The notes: generated by a model from the sequence alone, not told the origin. Positions 1 through 12,592 are shown, counted from the first letter of the stretch. The stretch: DNA of 64,000 nt from Ancylostoma caninum (GCA_037903475.1 JBAJFG010000172.1:558001-622000), one strand, 5' to 3'. Numbers and translations: made by a program.

Positions 1-2910
1 TGTCGATTGAGGAATTGCCTCGAAGGAGGAATGAACCCGAAACATGTCAGAGAAGAACGAAATAAACAAGAAAGGATAGAAAGGACTATGGACGTACAAT
101 GCTCTGACTCAGAGACTGGCAAACGACCATGTGAGTTCATCAAAACATGTTGTTTCTAATATGAAATTCAATGGTCCCTTCATGCTCAGGTGAAGAACAC
201 CCTCTGACGATGTTTCTGTGTGCTTTGGAGAAGCAAACTGAGATGCTCACCGACGACGATGTGAAGGGCAACGATGTGATGGGCGAATGGAGTCGTGACA
301 TCTCAATAACGTTCGGCCTGCAGAATCCGCATCTTGTCATCAAACGATCACCGGTCAGTGCTTACAATAGCAACCATTCGTCTGGAATTTTCGGACATAC
401 CACTACTGAAGAGTTCCCGCGAAGGTTACATTACTAGTCCTGTTTCCGTATAGAGGTACATGATGTAGGAACGAAACGGAAGCTAGACAACTTTTATTTT
501 CTCTTTTACTATATGCGGAAGAGAACTGGTATTTACGAGAATTGTCTGCGAGAATTGTCTAGGCCTAGGGAAATCATCACACATAGTGTTAGGTAATGTC
601 AACGCCCGTCTTGGCTTTTTGCCAAGCTCGAAAATTAATAGCGAAGACCTTCAATTGATTTCCTATAATTTTATAGAGTTTACTAAAAATGGAGTCCCTG
701 CACTGTTTATGAATGATTTCCATGTTTCATGTCGAAAGTCCCCAGTGACCGTATCGCAGCCGCACGCATCAACTCTATGTCTCCAGCCTCAATTTTTCAA
801 AACTAAATTGGCTACTATGGGTAGTGACAATGTTAAGGAGGCTATTTAAATGAACTCCGACTTGGGAAAACGATCGGGAATTTGTAGTTCTCTGAACTGG
901 ATGCTAGTGGGCGTGGCCAGTGCTCGCTGGTGATTGCTTGACGACATCCCCTCCCCCAAATGAGTCGTCAAAACTACTTCATAGAACGCGTAAAAGATAA
1001 ACTGGCTCATTTTAGTCCTTTGCTTTTAATAATTTCTAACGATTTATTTTTAATTGTTCAAGTTCAAAATTATTTTTTAATGGCTCCGTTTCCAGAATTA
1101 TGAGAATTCAGGTCTTAAAAGCGGTCCAGACTTCAGTTTTTCGAGGGATACTCATCTTGTTCAGAGAGCTTGCATTTGATAGAGAGAGGGAGTGAATTGT
1201 TTACTAAAAACTATCCAATCATCAGCAACCATTGGCCACGCCCACTAACACGAGCTTGTCAAATTTCCAAGAAAAAAATGTAGTTACCATATTCGGTAAT
1301 GCCCTAAGACCACTAAGCACTAGAAAATACTACTGTCTAAGCCATCTCCTGGGTAACAAAGAATGTTCATATCGAATCAGTTGACTGTTAGCAGATGGAC
1401 TGGTCGTGCACACGAATCATGGAGGCCAACGACATCTACAAGCAATGGTATCGTGCCTTTGTGTTGCATGCCGACTGGGCTATGGGGATTCCAGACTTCC
1501 GAGTGCTTTCTCTGGATGATCAGGTTCGCCTCTATCAAATTTTCACGCACTAGTCCATGGAAAGGTTTCACATTTTCCGATAAGTGTCATAAACTTTAAT
1601 TTGAACAGCAAAACTCTGCATTCTGCATGAAGAGTATACCGAAGTACCTCATATATTCATTAGCGCCAGCATGTTTCGCTACAAGCACCCGAGAATCCGC
1701 TAATTTTAGACAACGCTCTTCAAGCAAAACTTCATGACATTCGGCTGGATCGCCTACGCCTTCAAATGCTACCAGCTCAATCAACAGGCCGTAGGGATCC
1801 CACTAGGAAACGGTGCCTATATTCCCTACAGTGACGAGGCGCAGAAAAAGATGGAACCAAGGTGGGATCTTTCCTTGCCACCTTGTGCGGCTAATAGCAT
1901 CGTTGCACTATAGATGGGCAGCCTCGTATGGAGTTGTTTGCAAGAAGCTTATGGATCTCATCGTGAAGCCAATGATCGAGTTGGATATGGCAGAAGAAGA
2001 GTACTGTCTGCTAAAGGCGCTTTCCCTATTCCAGCAGGGTATGCTTAAAATTTGTTGAAATTTCGTCGGTTTCTATGATTATGTGTAAAACACATGGGAT
2101 GCGCTGTTGTCATACGTTTTTTTTACAAGTACCGTTAATTTAAAAAAAATAACCTGTGTTGGACGAGGTAAAATTCAAAAAGGGAAACTGTGGCGGGCTC
2201 CTGCAATATTATGTGCCCAGCATAAGCAGATTAAATACAAAACAGCAACTTAAAAGTCCTTCCATATTAGTTTATTACGTAATTGTAACCTCTTCCAGAC
2301 TGCATCCTGTCAGAAAACGGCGCGTTGATCTGCAGTCGAGTCCGTGATCGGCTACTTGAAGGACTTACTACCCACATTGAACGACGGTTCCCCAACCTCT
2401 CTCCTATGCAACGTTCCGTTCGGACGTTGAAATCCACTCTTCTCCTACCTACATTATCTGTGAGTTTTGTTTTCTTCCTTCGCACACTATTCACAAGAAA
2501 ATTTTATGCAACTTGCAAGAATATCACATATGACAGAACTAAATGTAAACGTTGCATGTAGTTGAAATTCAGTTCGCAGAAAACTTCAGCTTGAGTAGTT
2601 TTTAACCATACATATTTTTACTCATGCGCCTGGTAAAAGAGATAAGCTCAGCTCATGTTGAACAATCTTGGTATAACCAGTGTACATAGATAGCGCGGAT
2701 TTCATAATTGCAGCGTGACGATACACTAAAATGATCCACTACGATAAAAATTTCATGAATCATCTCCTAGCTCGAACCAAACCCTTCCAATTCCAGTATA
2801 TCGGTCAAGTGGAATCATCCGTGATCGAGCACCTCTCTGCTACCGACCTTCATCAACTCAGTGGTGTTCCGATGGAACTGGTTGGGTCTGTGAAATCCAG
2901 TCTTCAGTAA
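1..2910 (+). CDS. Nuclear hormone receptor, 3' part (DBD end plus complete ligand-binding domain)
   Basis: A ligand-regulated transcription factor of the nematode nuclear receptor class, truncated at the 5' end by the window. I join seven exons: 1-130, 190-353, 1395-1523, 1710-1861, 1914-2038, 2299-2459 and 2797-2910. All have GT-AG borders and compatible phases, giving 281 residues. The first codons read CRLRNCLEGGMNPKHVREER, the end of the second zinc finger and its C-terminal extension. The ligand-binding domain follows: an ISITFGLQNPHLVIKRSP linker, then the receptor signature HADWAMGIPDFRVLSLDDQ, FKQNFMTFGWIAYAF, LDMAEEEYCLLKALSLF, and the helix 9-10 block RVRDRLLEGL...RRFPNLSPMQR...LLLPTLS. 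The last exon (YIGQVESSV...) would hold the AF-2 end. Most of the DBD lies upstream. Class is confident; which member cannot be told. It converges on ssna-1. Confidence 0.9.
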
Positions 2911-3106
2911 ACAGTACCACCTCTATGACGTCTCTTGCCTTGCCCTCAATATTGTGATTTATTGTTTGTGATTCGTATCACTGCGGTCAGTGATTTTCAT
3001 TTTTCAATGTTTCAGAAGTTTTTTGTGTTCAGAGTTTATTTGTTTTAGATGTACATATTTTCCGGGTTTTCCAAACAAAGTGTATAATAAGTTTAAGTTT
3101 TCAAGT

Positions 3107-3112
3107 AATAAA
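3107..3112 (+). terminator. Polyadenylation signal of the nuclear receptor gene
   Basis: A canonical AATAAA about 200 nt after the receptor stop codon. It lies about 250 nt from the stop of the convergent ssna-1 gene, so the two 3' ends nearly meet. Confidence 0.6.
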
Positions 3113-3363
3113 AGGTTATTAAAGGATAGACCCAGCAATTTATTAGTTCGGCAAGAGATACAGGTTTAAATCACAATACACGTTGACGATGCTTCATAGC
3201 ATAAGTGAGATGTTAATTATAAGTGAGATACATCAGTGAGATAGATATACAAGCAAAGCTGAACGGTACTTTGAGCACCTACGAACACAAAAGAAATGCA
3301 TATATAGGTGAGGTAAATTATGAAGAAAGGTCAAAGATACAACACTATATACAGAATAGGTCG

Positions 3364-4910
3364 TTACTGACGACGAGTGTCTTGATACTCCTTTCTCATA
3401 AAATCAACAAGACTTTGAGATGATTCCAACAATTTTGCATATGTGACTTCCCCCTGAACAATTATTCGTATCAAAGAAAAAAAACAGCTAGTAGAACTAA
3501 GAGTGTATAAGAGACGGCGTCACTTCTGTTCAGTTTGATAAGAGTACGAAAAGAATGAAAGGGAAGAAAAAACGAAGAAAGGAAAGTGAAATAAAGAATG
3601 TGCAAAAGAAAACTGCCCTCAAAAACCCTCCGATCAAACCACGCAACCAAAAAACACACACCTGGTGAATGGTGCGCTCCTGCCGCTGTAAACGCTCATG
3701 TTCTACGCGTAGCCTGTCGTCCAGTTCATCCTTCCTCCGTCTCATTTCCTAAATAACCAGATATATGTAGAAAAAACCATGAAAGACATGCTGGAAGCAT
3801 AATAAGAACCAAACACTTATCACGAACTTCAATCCTTTCTTCGAGAGTGGTGCGGTCCTTCTCTAGATCTGATATACACTTCTCTGTAGTACGCTTTTGC
3901 TCTTTTAGTCGATCAATATCTGAAAAAATGTTGGCAAATATGAATTACTGTGTAAATGTACTGGTTCGTGAAGGAGAAAGTTATGCAAATTCAAAATGAA
4001 ACAAGTTTCAGGGTTTGTCATTTTTACACTGCTTTCGTTTTGAACGCCAACTGTTGTAATTGGTAGGTTGAAGCGGTTGACTATTCATCAGCTGTTTAGT
4101 TCTTTAAAAACCTTCAGTAGTTCTCCCACGGTCCGTGAACATTAGTGACTATTTGAAGAAAAAAGAATATTTTCATCACATATGAGTTCTCCGCCCCATG
4201 ATCTCGACAGAATAGATGCTAGTTCCACCAACAACACAAAAGAGCATGTTGGATGACATGTCATATTTCGTACGTGATGATTTCCACTTCAGTCTTTCTG
4301 GATAATCAATTCCTAGGAGAAAGGCCTGCACTTCTTTGAGCGAAATGAAGTTACCAGTAGCTCCGAGAATCGTAACTTTCCAATGATACCGAGATTGAGC
4401 GACTGGTGAGTGTAAGGGATAGAAGGAAAACATTCCTGGAAAAACTGAAGGCAGACTCGGGAGCCTCCTTCCCAAAGGTTCACCTCAGCATCGTTTAAAG
4501 CACCTTCGATGTAACAAAATTCTGAGGAAAACTAAGGAACTGTGAACATAAACACCATACGTCCTGATTTACTCATGATTTCTAACCCCATTTTCTGTGG
4601 TTGTACAAAAGAATGTGTTCGCGAAGATGAACCAGTCAGAAAATTTCATTGTTTCCAATGTGATTTTATACCAAAATGTTCACAAAGTGATTAATGGGTG
4701 GGACCATGCGCTTGCAATATGCAGGTGAACAAAATATATCTATCTGGCAGACTTATAAGTAGAATCTAGCGCCCTTTCGTACAGCAGTATTAAAAACAAT
4801 TTCTAGCAGATGATGAGGCCCACCACTTCTTCGGGTATACCTATTGAAGGCCAAGAATGGAACTCACATTTTGCGATGTCATCAAGTTGTGTGCCAACAT
4901 TGGACGACAT
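3364..4910 (-). CDS. ssna-1: SSNA1/NA14-like small coiled-coil centriole/microtubule protein
   Basis: Four exons on the minus strand: 4910-4868, 3919-3828, 3748-3662 and 3453-3364. All have GT-AG borders and matching phases; total 103 residues. The protein is nearly all alpha-helical coiled coil (DRLKEQKRTTEKCISDLEKD, then EMRRRKDELDDRLRVEHERL) and ends in VTYAKLLESSQSLVDFMRKE. That block matches the conserved C-terminal part of SSNA1 (human ...AAYLKILESSQTLL...), and the length fits the family (about 105-120 residues). SSNA1 proteins self-assemble into fibrils and act at centrioles and at microtubule branch points or cilium bases (family knowledge). The start codon follows an ACAG acceptor by 18 nt and lies 172 nt after the rps-24 stop, so it is probably the second gene of an operon. 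Intron 1 is 948 nt long and holds an unrelated open frame that I did not use. Confidence 0.85.
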
Positions 4911-5082
4911 GACCACGGGGAAGTCACGCTGTCAATGAAGCGTTTGCCTTGGATTTTGCAAGTGTTTCAAGGTTTCGAACAATACGGAACGGCATTCACC
5001 AGTTATAGCACAAACATTCACTAATTCAACGTCTTTATGAACGTTAATATAACAAAACAAATCAACAATGAGCCATGTCGAT
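4911..5082 (-). promoter_or_regulatory. Intercistronic region with likely SL2 trans-splice acceptor
   Basis: This 172-nt gap separates the rps-24 stop (5083) from the ssna-1 start (4910). A CATAAA poly(A)-signal variant lies at 5039-5034. About 100 nt downstream is a CATTGACAG acceptor with its exon starting at 4928. This arrangement (weak poly(A) signal, about 100 nt, trans-splice acceptor, short 5' UTR) is that of nematode operons. The SL2 assignment is inference. Confidence 0.6.
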
Positions 5083-8000
5083 TTACTTCTTTCCAGCAGA
5101 CACGGTGGCCTTCTTGATACCGCGAACCTTCTTTTGTCGGTTTCTTCGTTCCTTGCGTTGCTTGCGGCCTCCTCTGTCGACTTTAGTGGCAAGACCCATC
5201 TGAAAAGTAAACACAGACTGCTTTTTTCCTTAAACTCATGCATATGACAACAAATGGAGCGTTGTTTTTACATGAAAGTTGAGCGGCACTATTCCCTTTT
5301 TTCGCTGAAATATCCATACTGGGGCCGTTTGAGGTGCTGAACACGAATATACATGTATACATTCTGTACAGTAGCTTATTTGTTGTGGTTACAGTGGGAA
5401 TACGGTGGACACTGTGTCTCACAGAATCTTCACGAATTTCACGTTTCCATTATACATTCGAGGTAATTTTAGACACCGATTGTGACAATCAACACTCTGC
5501 ATGATATCGCCATTCACCTACCGAAGTCGTCATTTTCTGTCAGTTTCGTGCAGTAATCTCAACGTAAACCCACAAAAATGAGATTACGGCCCAAAATGTG
5601 AAAGGATATTAGTTTTCAGCACCTGAAAAACCCTTTCATGGGAAATTTTGAGGGGATTTTTTGAGGGATCACAATTTCCGCATGTCTACCGTATCGCTAC
5701 AAAGATGTGGTCACGGTTCAAAATGGATACGATGATCTTGTTCTGCACATCAATAGTCCTATTACGGAAAGTTTCAGCAAAAAAAAAACTCCGAATGTAG
5801 AATGATGAAAGATAAGCGTTCAAGCATCTTAAACACTAATGAATATGCAGATGTTTTTTGAAATTTCGCAAATCTTCAGACCATACCGATTCTAACAAAA
5901 AACGACTAACTAAAACAAAGGAAGAACGTACACGGATAAGGCGGAATTTAGGCTCGAACTTCTTGGCGTAGTCTAGGGTGTCGTACACAAGAGCGAATCC
6001 TTTGGTCTTTCCACCTCCAATGGCCGATTGGAATCCGAAGGGTATGACAACATCGGGAGTAGTCTTGTACATCTTGGCAATCTTCTCCTTGATCTCGGCC
6101 TTGGGGACCGTGGCACGTCCCGGGTGAAGAACCTCAACAACCTAAAAAACCAAATTAGGCTGAATGAAACAATCGACACAGTTTTAACAATACAATTAGT
6201 ACAAAGTCGTCCCGTTTGTTTCTTTAAGTACCTCCAAAAAGAAAAAGAAAATAAATAACACGCAAGATACATTAGACACTAGCTCTGATTAAACAGACAT
6301 AAGAACAGATTCAAACAGCGCTTCCGATCATACTCTGTCTTCCTTTAGTAGCCAACATGGGCCAGCAACACGATATTAAAAATATCCCGCCAGAGGACTG
6401 ACTAGGGATGTCACTCGATAAACTCAAAAATGGAATCAAGGAACTATAGCAAATGGTCGATACGTAAGAATACCACAATGTTCAACTAGCACTACGGATT
6501 ATGAAATGAACTAGACGGTATGCCCGGCTTCGCTCGGGTATTCTACTACCCTGGCTATTTCACACTGATGAGGAAATCTGCTACTACTGGTGAATCCATT
6601 GAAAATGCTCATAATTTTGGTGATCAGCATGCTGACGGACCTGAATGACTCTTATTTAACTGACCCCTGAGTAGAAGCTGTGAAAAATCGATAAAATCAG
6701 TAAATCGATATCGTCATTGAAAGTGGTTGTCATATTCGTGTTCAGCACATTCGAAAACCCCAGTGGACATGTCCTCACCGGTCCCCGAGCGAAAGTTGCC
6801 AAAAATCGATAAAATCGATAAATCGATACCGTCATTGAAAGCGGCTGTCATATTCGTGTTCAGCACATTCGAGAACCCCAGTGGACATGTCCTCACCGAT
6901 CCCCGAGCGAAAGTTGTAAAAAATCGATAAAATCAATGAATCGATACCGCCGTGCAAGACGGCTGTAATAATCGTGTTCAGCATATTGAAGAACCCTAGT
7001 AAACATATCCTCGTCGACCTCTGGACAAATATAGTGAAAAATCGATAAAATCGATATAATCAATGAACCAATCGATAATCCCAGGTGCAAAGTAGCCTAT
7101 AACCTCCGCCGGCCCCCGCTGGGCCTGTATGCAAAATTTGGTCCGGATCGGTTCATCCTCCGCGATTTCTATAAGGAACATACACACAAACACACAAACG
7201 CACACACACACAAACTTTCACTTTTATATATACAGATGAAAACACTATTTTAGCGACTCATGGTGACCACTAGATGGTTTCGCCGCGGAAGCTGAAAAAC
7301 CTCCTTCAAACTGGCCAACAGGCAACTTTTAGTCCTTCCCAAAACATTCGTCTCTAATCTTCAATTTTTAGTCGCCCAATAAGGATGACGCGCGATGCGC
7401 ATGAGAAGCGAAATACCATCCCTCTTTCCTTTGCAAGCAAATGGCTACCTCCCTGCATTCTTCTCCATACAAATTTTTCGTGGAAACTCTGAGAACTAGA
7501 TGTATTAGCGACATTAGCCAATGAAATACTAGAATGTTTCGACTACCAACATAAACTAAAGAGACTTCTGAATGAAACATTGAGTCTCCATACTATTTAG
7601 GTTCACTATCTCCTATTTTTAACGACCTCCCCCCTTCCCAATACGATTCGATTCTCATAATTTCTTGTCACACATTCAATGCTGAATGCAACTAAAACTA
7701 GGCACTAAAAAAGGGGTATCAGCGATTCTCCAGCTGCTTAGGAGGATAGGCACACCAAAACTGATTCAAAGCTAACGCTTTTTGTTAACTGAACCTTCAA
7801 ATTACTTTCTTCTTGAGAAACACTCACTGCACTTCGGACTGGATACATGCCAGTCGCGGTCGCAGAAAGTAGGCGGAAGAGGGTGTAGAGGATAGGAAAA
7901 AGTGGGGTCCCCGCAGCTTTCGGGACCCAGACGGAAAATAAAATTATTAAAAATATAAATTATAACAGCAAATGATTAATAAGAGGTTAACGGACCTCAA

Positions 8001-9669
8001 GCAGGTAAGTTTAGGATTAGTTTCAATTATAGTCTGCTTCCATTCTTCCCAAAAATACCAAAAATTAAATCTCCCTTTCCATTTCCACTGAGATAGAACG
8101 AAACTGAAATTTCCCCTGATAACCAAAAAAGTCCTACTGCATCAATGGTGACCAAACGGGCTTTTTTTAAACGGGCTACTCCGGGAAAATAAATAACTCC
8201 ACACGTTGAATTTGTCCTCCAGAATAGACATAGCACATATTTTGTATCTCGAAGTCAACACAGAAAGACAGTACTAAATACCTAAATATCGCCACGTCCA
8301 AAAATGTTTTAATACCATGACGTCCCAATATCAAAAGAGCGCCAATGACGAATTTGGTGCTTCAAAAAAAAAGACAAATGTAACATTTCATCTGCACTCC
8401 AATAAATAATGTTAGCATAATGTCAGGATAAATTTAACTATGCCTCAAGTAAGAGGGTATTAGTTAGTCAATGCGCTGCAACGATTCAAACAAGCAATAG
8501 ACAAAAAAATCCGTTTGTCTAGTTGTACATCGAGTCCACGAGCACGGAACGCCGGGGTTTATCAAGACAGATAAGCCTGGTGCATGGAAATGTAAGAGAA
8601 CTGCTAAAAAATACGGGAGCCAACGAGGAAAAATCGTACTTATAGATATTCCAAAAGAAAGGGCTATCGCGGAAAAAATTTCGAATGGCGTCGAGCGCTA
8701 CAAGTAAGTAAAAATAAAACCTTAGTACCAGAAACGAATTTACTCAAGAGTTAGGCTGAGCAATGACACAGCGTTAGCTGTACATTTACGATCTAGAAAA
8801 GAGTTCCTCAATGACATGAAGCCCGGAACCGAAAATTCGAGTTCCAAGCATAACTTTTGATAAATAAAATAGTGAAATTAACAAGTTGGACCAAATGCCG
8901 CAATGATTGAAGTTTACCTGCAGAAGGTGGTAACTCAGAAGGATACCAACATCTGTAAACTACCCTTCTAATTGGAAAGAACCTCAAAAATTTCTTCTCG
9001 GAAGACATCCCTTCCCGCTCACACTAGAAAAAAAGGTCAGCTATCAGATACCCTTGCAGATCACAGAAATGTTCGGAGAATTTCGGAAAGCGGCGAAAAG
9101 GGAGTGGGGGAGCACCCTAAAAAAGTCATAGGCTTCACCTTGTAAACCTAAGCAAAGAACTAGCCTAAGCTTGAGTTAAACCTAAGCCTAATCCAATGCT
9201 TGAGGTTAAGCCTAAGCCTAAAGCGTAGGCTTAGCTTAAGCTTCACAGGAGTGGCCCTCCAATTCCATTTTCACCCAAATTTTGCTACCAACACATAAAA
9301 AATTGCTGCCTGCTCGAAAAAGAACCTCATGCTAAATGCCGTGTCTGTGGAAGCGTGTGTGAACTTAGAAAATACCAAATTCTATTTCAGCTTTATCATA
9401 AGTTACTACTTGAAAAAAAAACAACGTGAAAATGCAAACAAAAAACGATAAAACCTTTCAAAAATAGCAAGTGGAAGCTCAGCTTAAGCGAATAAAAGCA
9501 GAAAATTGAGATTGGAATCGAAGAAAAAACACATACCATCTGTTTCCTATAGAGAAGACGGTTGGACAGCACCTTCCTCGTTCTAATGGTAACGACGTCG
9601 CCCTGAATACAAAAAATATAAATCATATCTGGAAAGTTTTGAAAAGGAGCAGTAAGATTAACTGACCAT
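5083..9669 (-). CDS. rps-24: 40S ribosomal protein S24 (eS24)
   Basis: A small-subunit ribosomal protein made from four minus-strand exons: 9669-9667 (only the initiator ATG), 9602-9537, 6141-5932 and 5199-5083. Joined phase 0 throughout, they give 131 residues, the usual eS24 length. Diagnostic blocks are [71 protein letters not shown], and the basic tail [16 protein letters not shown]. The ATG sits at the last base before a GTCAGT donor, 23 nt after a TTTTTCAG acceptor, so the mRNA is probably SL1 trans-spliced. Intron 2 is unusually long (3.4 kb) and holds a dispersed repeat and telomere-like runs; introns 1 and 3 are 64 and 732 nt. No frame damage is seen, and as an essential single-copy gene it is expected to be functional. 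Confidence 0.95.
6517..7236. repeat. Dispersed repeat with internal tandem units, in rps-24 intron 2
   Basis: Starts with a short palindrome (CCCGGCTTCGCTCGGGTA). It contains about four degenerate tandem units of roughly 117 bp, each with AAAATCGATAAAATCGAT and a TCATATTCGTGTTCAGCAC block. It ends in CAAAGTAGCCTATAACCTCC, a CA-rich run and TTTTATATATACAGAT. The same start, units and end occur at 40388-42896, so this is one interspersed family. No coding capacity is seen. Confidence 0.75.
9140..9245. repeat. Degenerate interstitial telomere-like GCCTAA runs
   Basis: Many AAGCCTAA / CCTAAGC words are packed here, including GCCTAAGCCTAAAGC. Nematode telomeres are (TTAGGC)n, whose complement is GCCTAA. 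This looks like a decayed interstitial telomeric array inside rps-24 intron 2. A weaker group lies at 11075-11125. Confidence 0.5.
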
Positions 9670-9700
9670 GGTTTCGAAGCTTGGATTGAAGCCTGAAAAA
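9670..9700 (-). promoter_or_regulatory. rps-24: Likely SL1 trans-splice acceptor and 5' UTR of rps-24
   Basis: On the minus strand a CCCTTTTTCAG acceptor ends at 9693. The exon it defines begins at 9692 and reaches the ATG after 23 nt. No upstream coding exon is needed, because the ATG completes an eS24 protein of normal length. A trans-spliced leader is therefore the simplest reading. Confidence 0.65.
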
Positions 9701-11690
9701 GGGAAATATTGGCCGGATGGAATATTACAGCACGAACATTCACGAACAAATCCAGTATGGCACAACTTACATCCGCTAACGTTTCTATGCGCGAAAGTAC
9801 TCACAAAAGATTTTCGGGAGGTTTCAGTGAGTGATAGGAGCAATATTCCCACTTAAATCAAGCTTTAATATACAAAAATCCAAGAAAAACCCGAACTTAG
9901 GCAATTTTTAATAAAATATGGAAACTGGCAATAGAGTTGGTCGAATGCGAAGCCATCGTCTCGACACGAAACGTACGCAGCCAAATTGTGACCTTTAAAT
10001 GCGGTGAGGAAACTCGTCCCAAGCGCCGCCTCGGGTTTTCGAACTTCGGGTTGTGACACAAAAATATGACGTTCTTTTATATCTCTGGGCTCTCAATGTT
10101 TGGCAGAGATTGAGTCAACCATCACAAATGTCTGGAGAGTTTGCAGTCTTTAGAAAATTACTAATTCCTGGCGAAGAGATGCCCACAGTGTGGAGGATGC
10201 TTAGTTCCAGTGGTTGAGACTGAATCCTAAATGACAAATCACATATTAACATGCATGAGGTGTAATTATATATACCGATTCAGGCCTGTAGCGCCGATAC
10301 GTGGAAGTTTTACTTTTTGGATGGCTCATGGTTACGGTGTGGATGAGTTGTCAGGGAAAGAATGAAATGGAGACAATGAAATTTTTCGAACCTCCATATT
10401 TTGAAAACCTGACCAATTATTGTTTAGCATTTGGGAATATTTACAATATGATTTGAGAAACTTATTTATAAGAAGCTAGCATATTTTTAACACATATGAA
10501 GGCACCCAGAAATCAATGCAATGAGAAGTGTGCCTGTGAAATTCCTGTATGTTCCCTTTTACACTGCTGCTAGCGCTTTGTATGTAGGAGCTATCGGTAA
10601 TATTTTATTTCATATTCGTTGATGAAAATGTTCAGTTTACATGCTCAGGCTCAGAGGTTTTTTTTTTTGAGCACAAAATTCTTTATACGGCTAAGTTACG
10701 GCATAATTCTTCATGTGGTAGCCCTCGGTGAACTAAAGAGCATCTTGAGGAACAGTTACAATTCATTTTTGCTTTTTTTGTTAGTATTTTCACTAGTTAC
10801 CAGTTTTTTCCGGAATTCTGGTAGAAATTCTGGCCCGGTATCGATAGGAGAACCTGTTAAGTTTAGGGATACGTGTTCAACAAGTTAGTACACGTTGGCG
10901 TAGGTGCCGGAGAGAGAGAGAGACTAGACCGTCAGACAATACAACATGTCTTGACAATCTTTGACAAGATTTGATATGTTTTCACGAAATCCGCAAAGGG
11001 GCGGGGGGGGGCAATGGGGGTCGGCTCTGGATACTAATAGTAGTGAAGCTCTTGCATGGACACTGCCTGTAAGACTAGCCTAAACCTATGCCTAAATGTA
11101 AGCTAATCCTAAGCACATAAGCCTGAACATGAGTGGCATCCAGGAGGTTCGCAACTGATTCTGTTCTCTGGTTCTTTGCAAATTGTTTTGTAGGGGAACG
11201 TACTTACTAATGGTATAGAAGTGAGAGCAATTAAATTGAACCTGAGCATTGCCGGTTGGACAAACTCAGGGAAAGTCGAGAGCACGAAAAAGTACATTTA
11301 TACATATTGTACAAGCTTAAGCGTTAAGTTTGCGCAATTTTTCACAGGCATGGTAACCACTTGTCTGCGGCAAATTTCAGTTTCAACCAGTCGGTTATGT
11401 AGACCCTTTCCTTATCAACTATTATGTGATAAGTTCCCTCTCAACAACAATCACCAGTCGAGGTTTGAATCAAAACTGCGAGAAGCCTTTTGACGTCTTT
11501 TTGGCAAGCCTAATTCCGCAGCGATAGAATTCAGTGGTCACTGAGGCAAGGAACGGATTCTGGTGCTACTGTGAACCACTGGTTTATGTGCACTTGTTGA
11601 GAACATGCTAAAATACGATATGCTACATTCAGGAGTGTTTAAAAAATAGATAAAAATAAGAGATGTATGTCCACTGTTTATGGGCCCACA
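9701..11690. other. Intergenic region without a supportable gene
   Basis: Lies upstream of rps-24 (minus strand). Apart from the telomere-like words near 11.1 kb and low-complexity runs (GA at 10911, G-run near 11003), I see no gene, RNA or clear element. Short open frames here lack splice context and protein-like composition. Confidence 0.5.
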
Positions 11691-11901
11691 ACTGATATAG
11701 TTGAATCCTCCCTCTGAAGCCGCAACTGCCCCACGTGCTCTGGATTCCCGATCCATCGGTGCAGGCTGATCAGTTATGTTTAAAGTTCCGAATTCTGCAT
11801 AATTGATTGTTTTGGAATGCATAAAACTGGTTTTCATTGTTGTGGAAACAATGGTAAATCTTTTGGGAACAGCAGGCCCAGGCGTCCAGGCAGGATTGAT
11901 A

Positions 11902-12592
11902 ATGATGAGATTCCTGCTACTTTACCTGCTACTTCTCTACACCTGCGTCGCCTATGGTACCGTTTTCTCTGTTATTCTCTTCGCAGCCTTCGTATTTTTC
12001 TTATTTTAGCGAACAAACAAATATGCGAGGATTGCTACCATCCGTACATACCTCGCATTAAGAGATCAGTTCGGTAAGTTTTGCTGATTCCGTGGTTGTA
12101 GACTGTTTTACCTGAGACAACTGTTGATTATTCTTCCATACTGCTACCATTTCACGCCACCCTATTCCATTTTTGCGCACTTTCCTGCTTTTCCTCTCAG
12201 GTATCTCTCCAATTATCTTCCCTAGTAAAAAATAATTTATGTCCCATTTAGAAGGATAGCAGTAGCTATTCAGAGGAACCGCAGCACCTACTCTAAAGGA
12301 ACTCAGCAGGAAACCGGAAGAACCGCAGGTCAACTGTGGGTTCTACCGGTTCTCTGCTGCAGTCCTTCCGCAGCTTGTCTGTTTGCTCTTTCAAATATCA
12401 GTGAAGGAAATTTACTAGGAAACTGGTTCTAGATCTAGCCTGTCTTATTATTATAGTACAGCTATCTCCATAAGGAATACATGTTTTTTCTTTTCTTTTT
12501 ACAGAATTGAACAATACAGTGACAAGCTTCCGCCTGTAAGGAGTGGGAACGGGCCTGGAACAGTGCAGCACGTGGAACTCAAGAAAAAGTAA
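11902..12592 (+). CDS. Small secreted peptide with ICEDCYH motif (copy 1)
   Basis: Three exons, 11902-11956, 12010-12073 and 12505-12592, join cleanly (phases 1 and 2) into 68 residues. Exon 1 is almost exactly a signal peptide (MMRFLLLYLLLLYTCVAY). Exon 2 gives ANKQICEDCYHPYIPRIKR, with a CxxC pair and a basic end that could be a processing site. Exon 3 is a lysine-ended hydrophilic tail (EQYSDKLPPVRSGNGPG...). A second in-frame ATG at 11905 could also serve. The gene at 15407 is a paralogue: same intron positions, conserved ICEDCYH and a similar 3' UTR, with homologous DNA upstream (11690-11901 versus 15150-15406). Unlike that copy, this one has lost the upstream TATAAATA segment. Probable role: secreted peptide of unknown function. 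I recognise no family. Confidence 0.7.

Noticed and set aside
4176..4475. 99-codon minus-strand frame inside ssna-1 intron 1
   Set aside because: Adding it would break the T|AT phase join that gives a complete SSNA1-length protein. No recognised domain.
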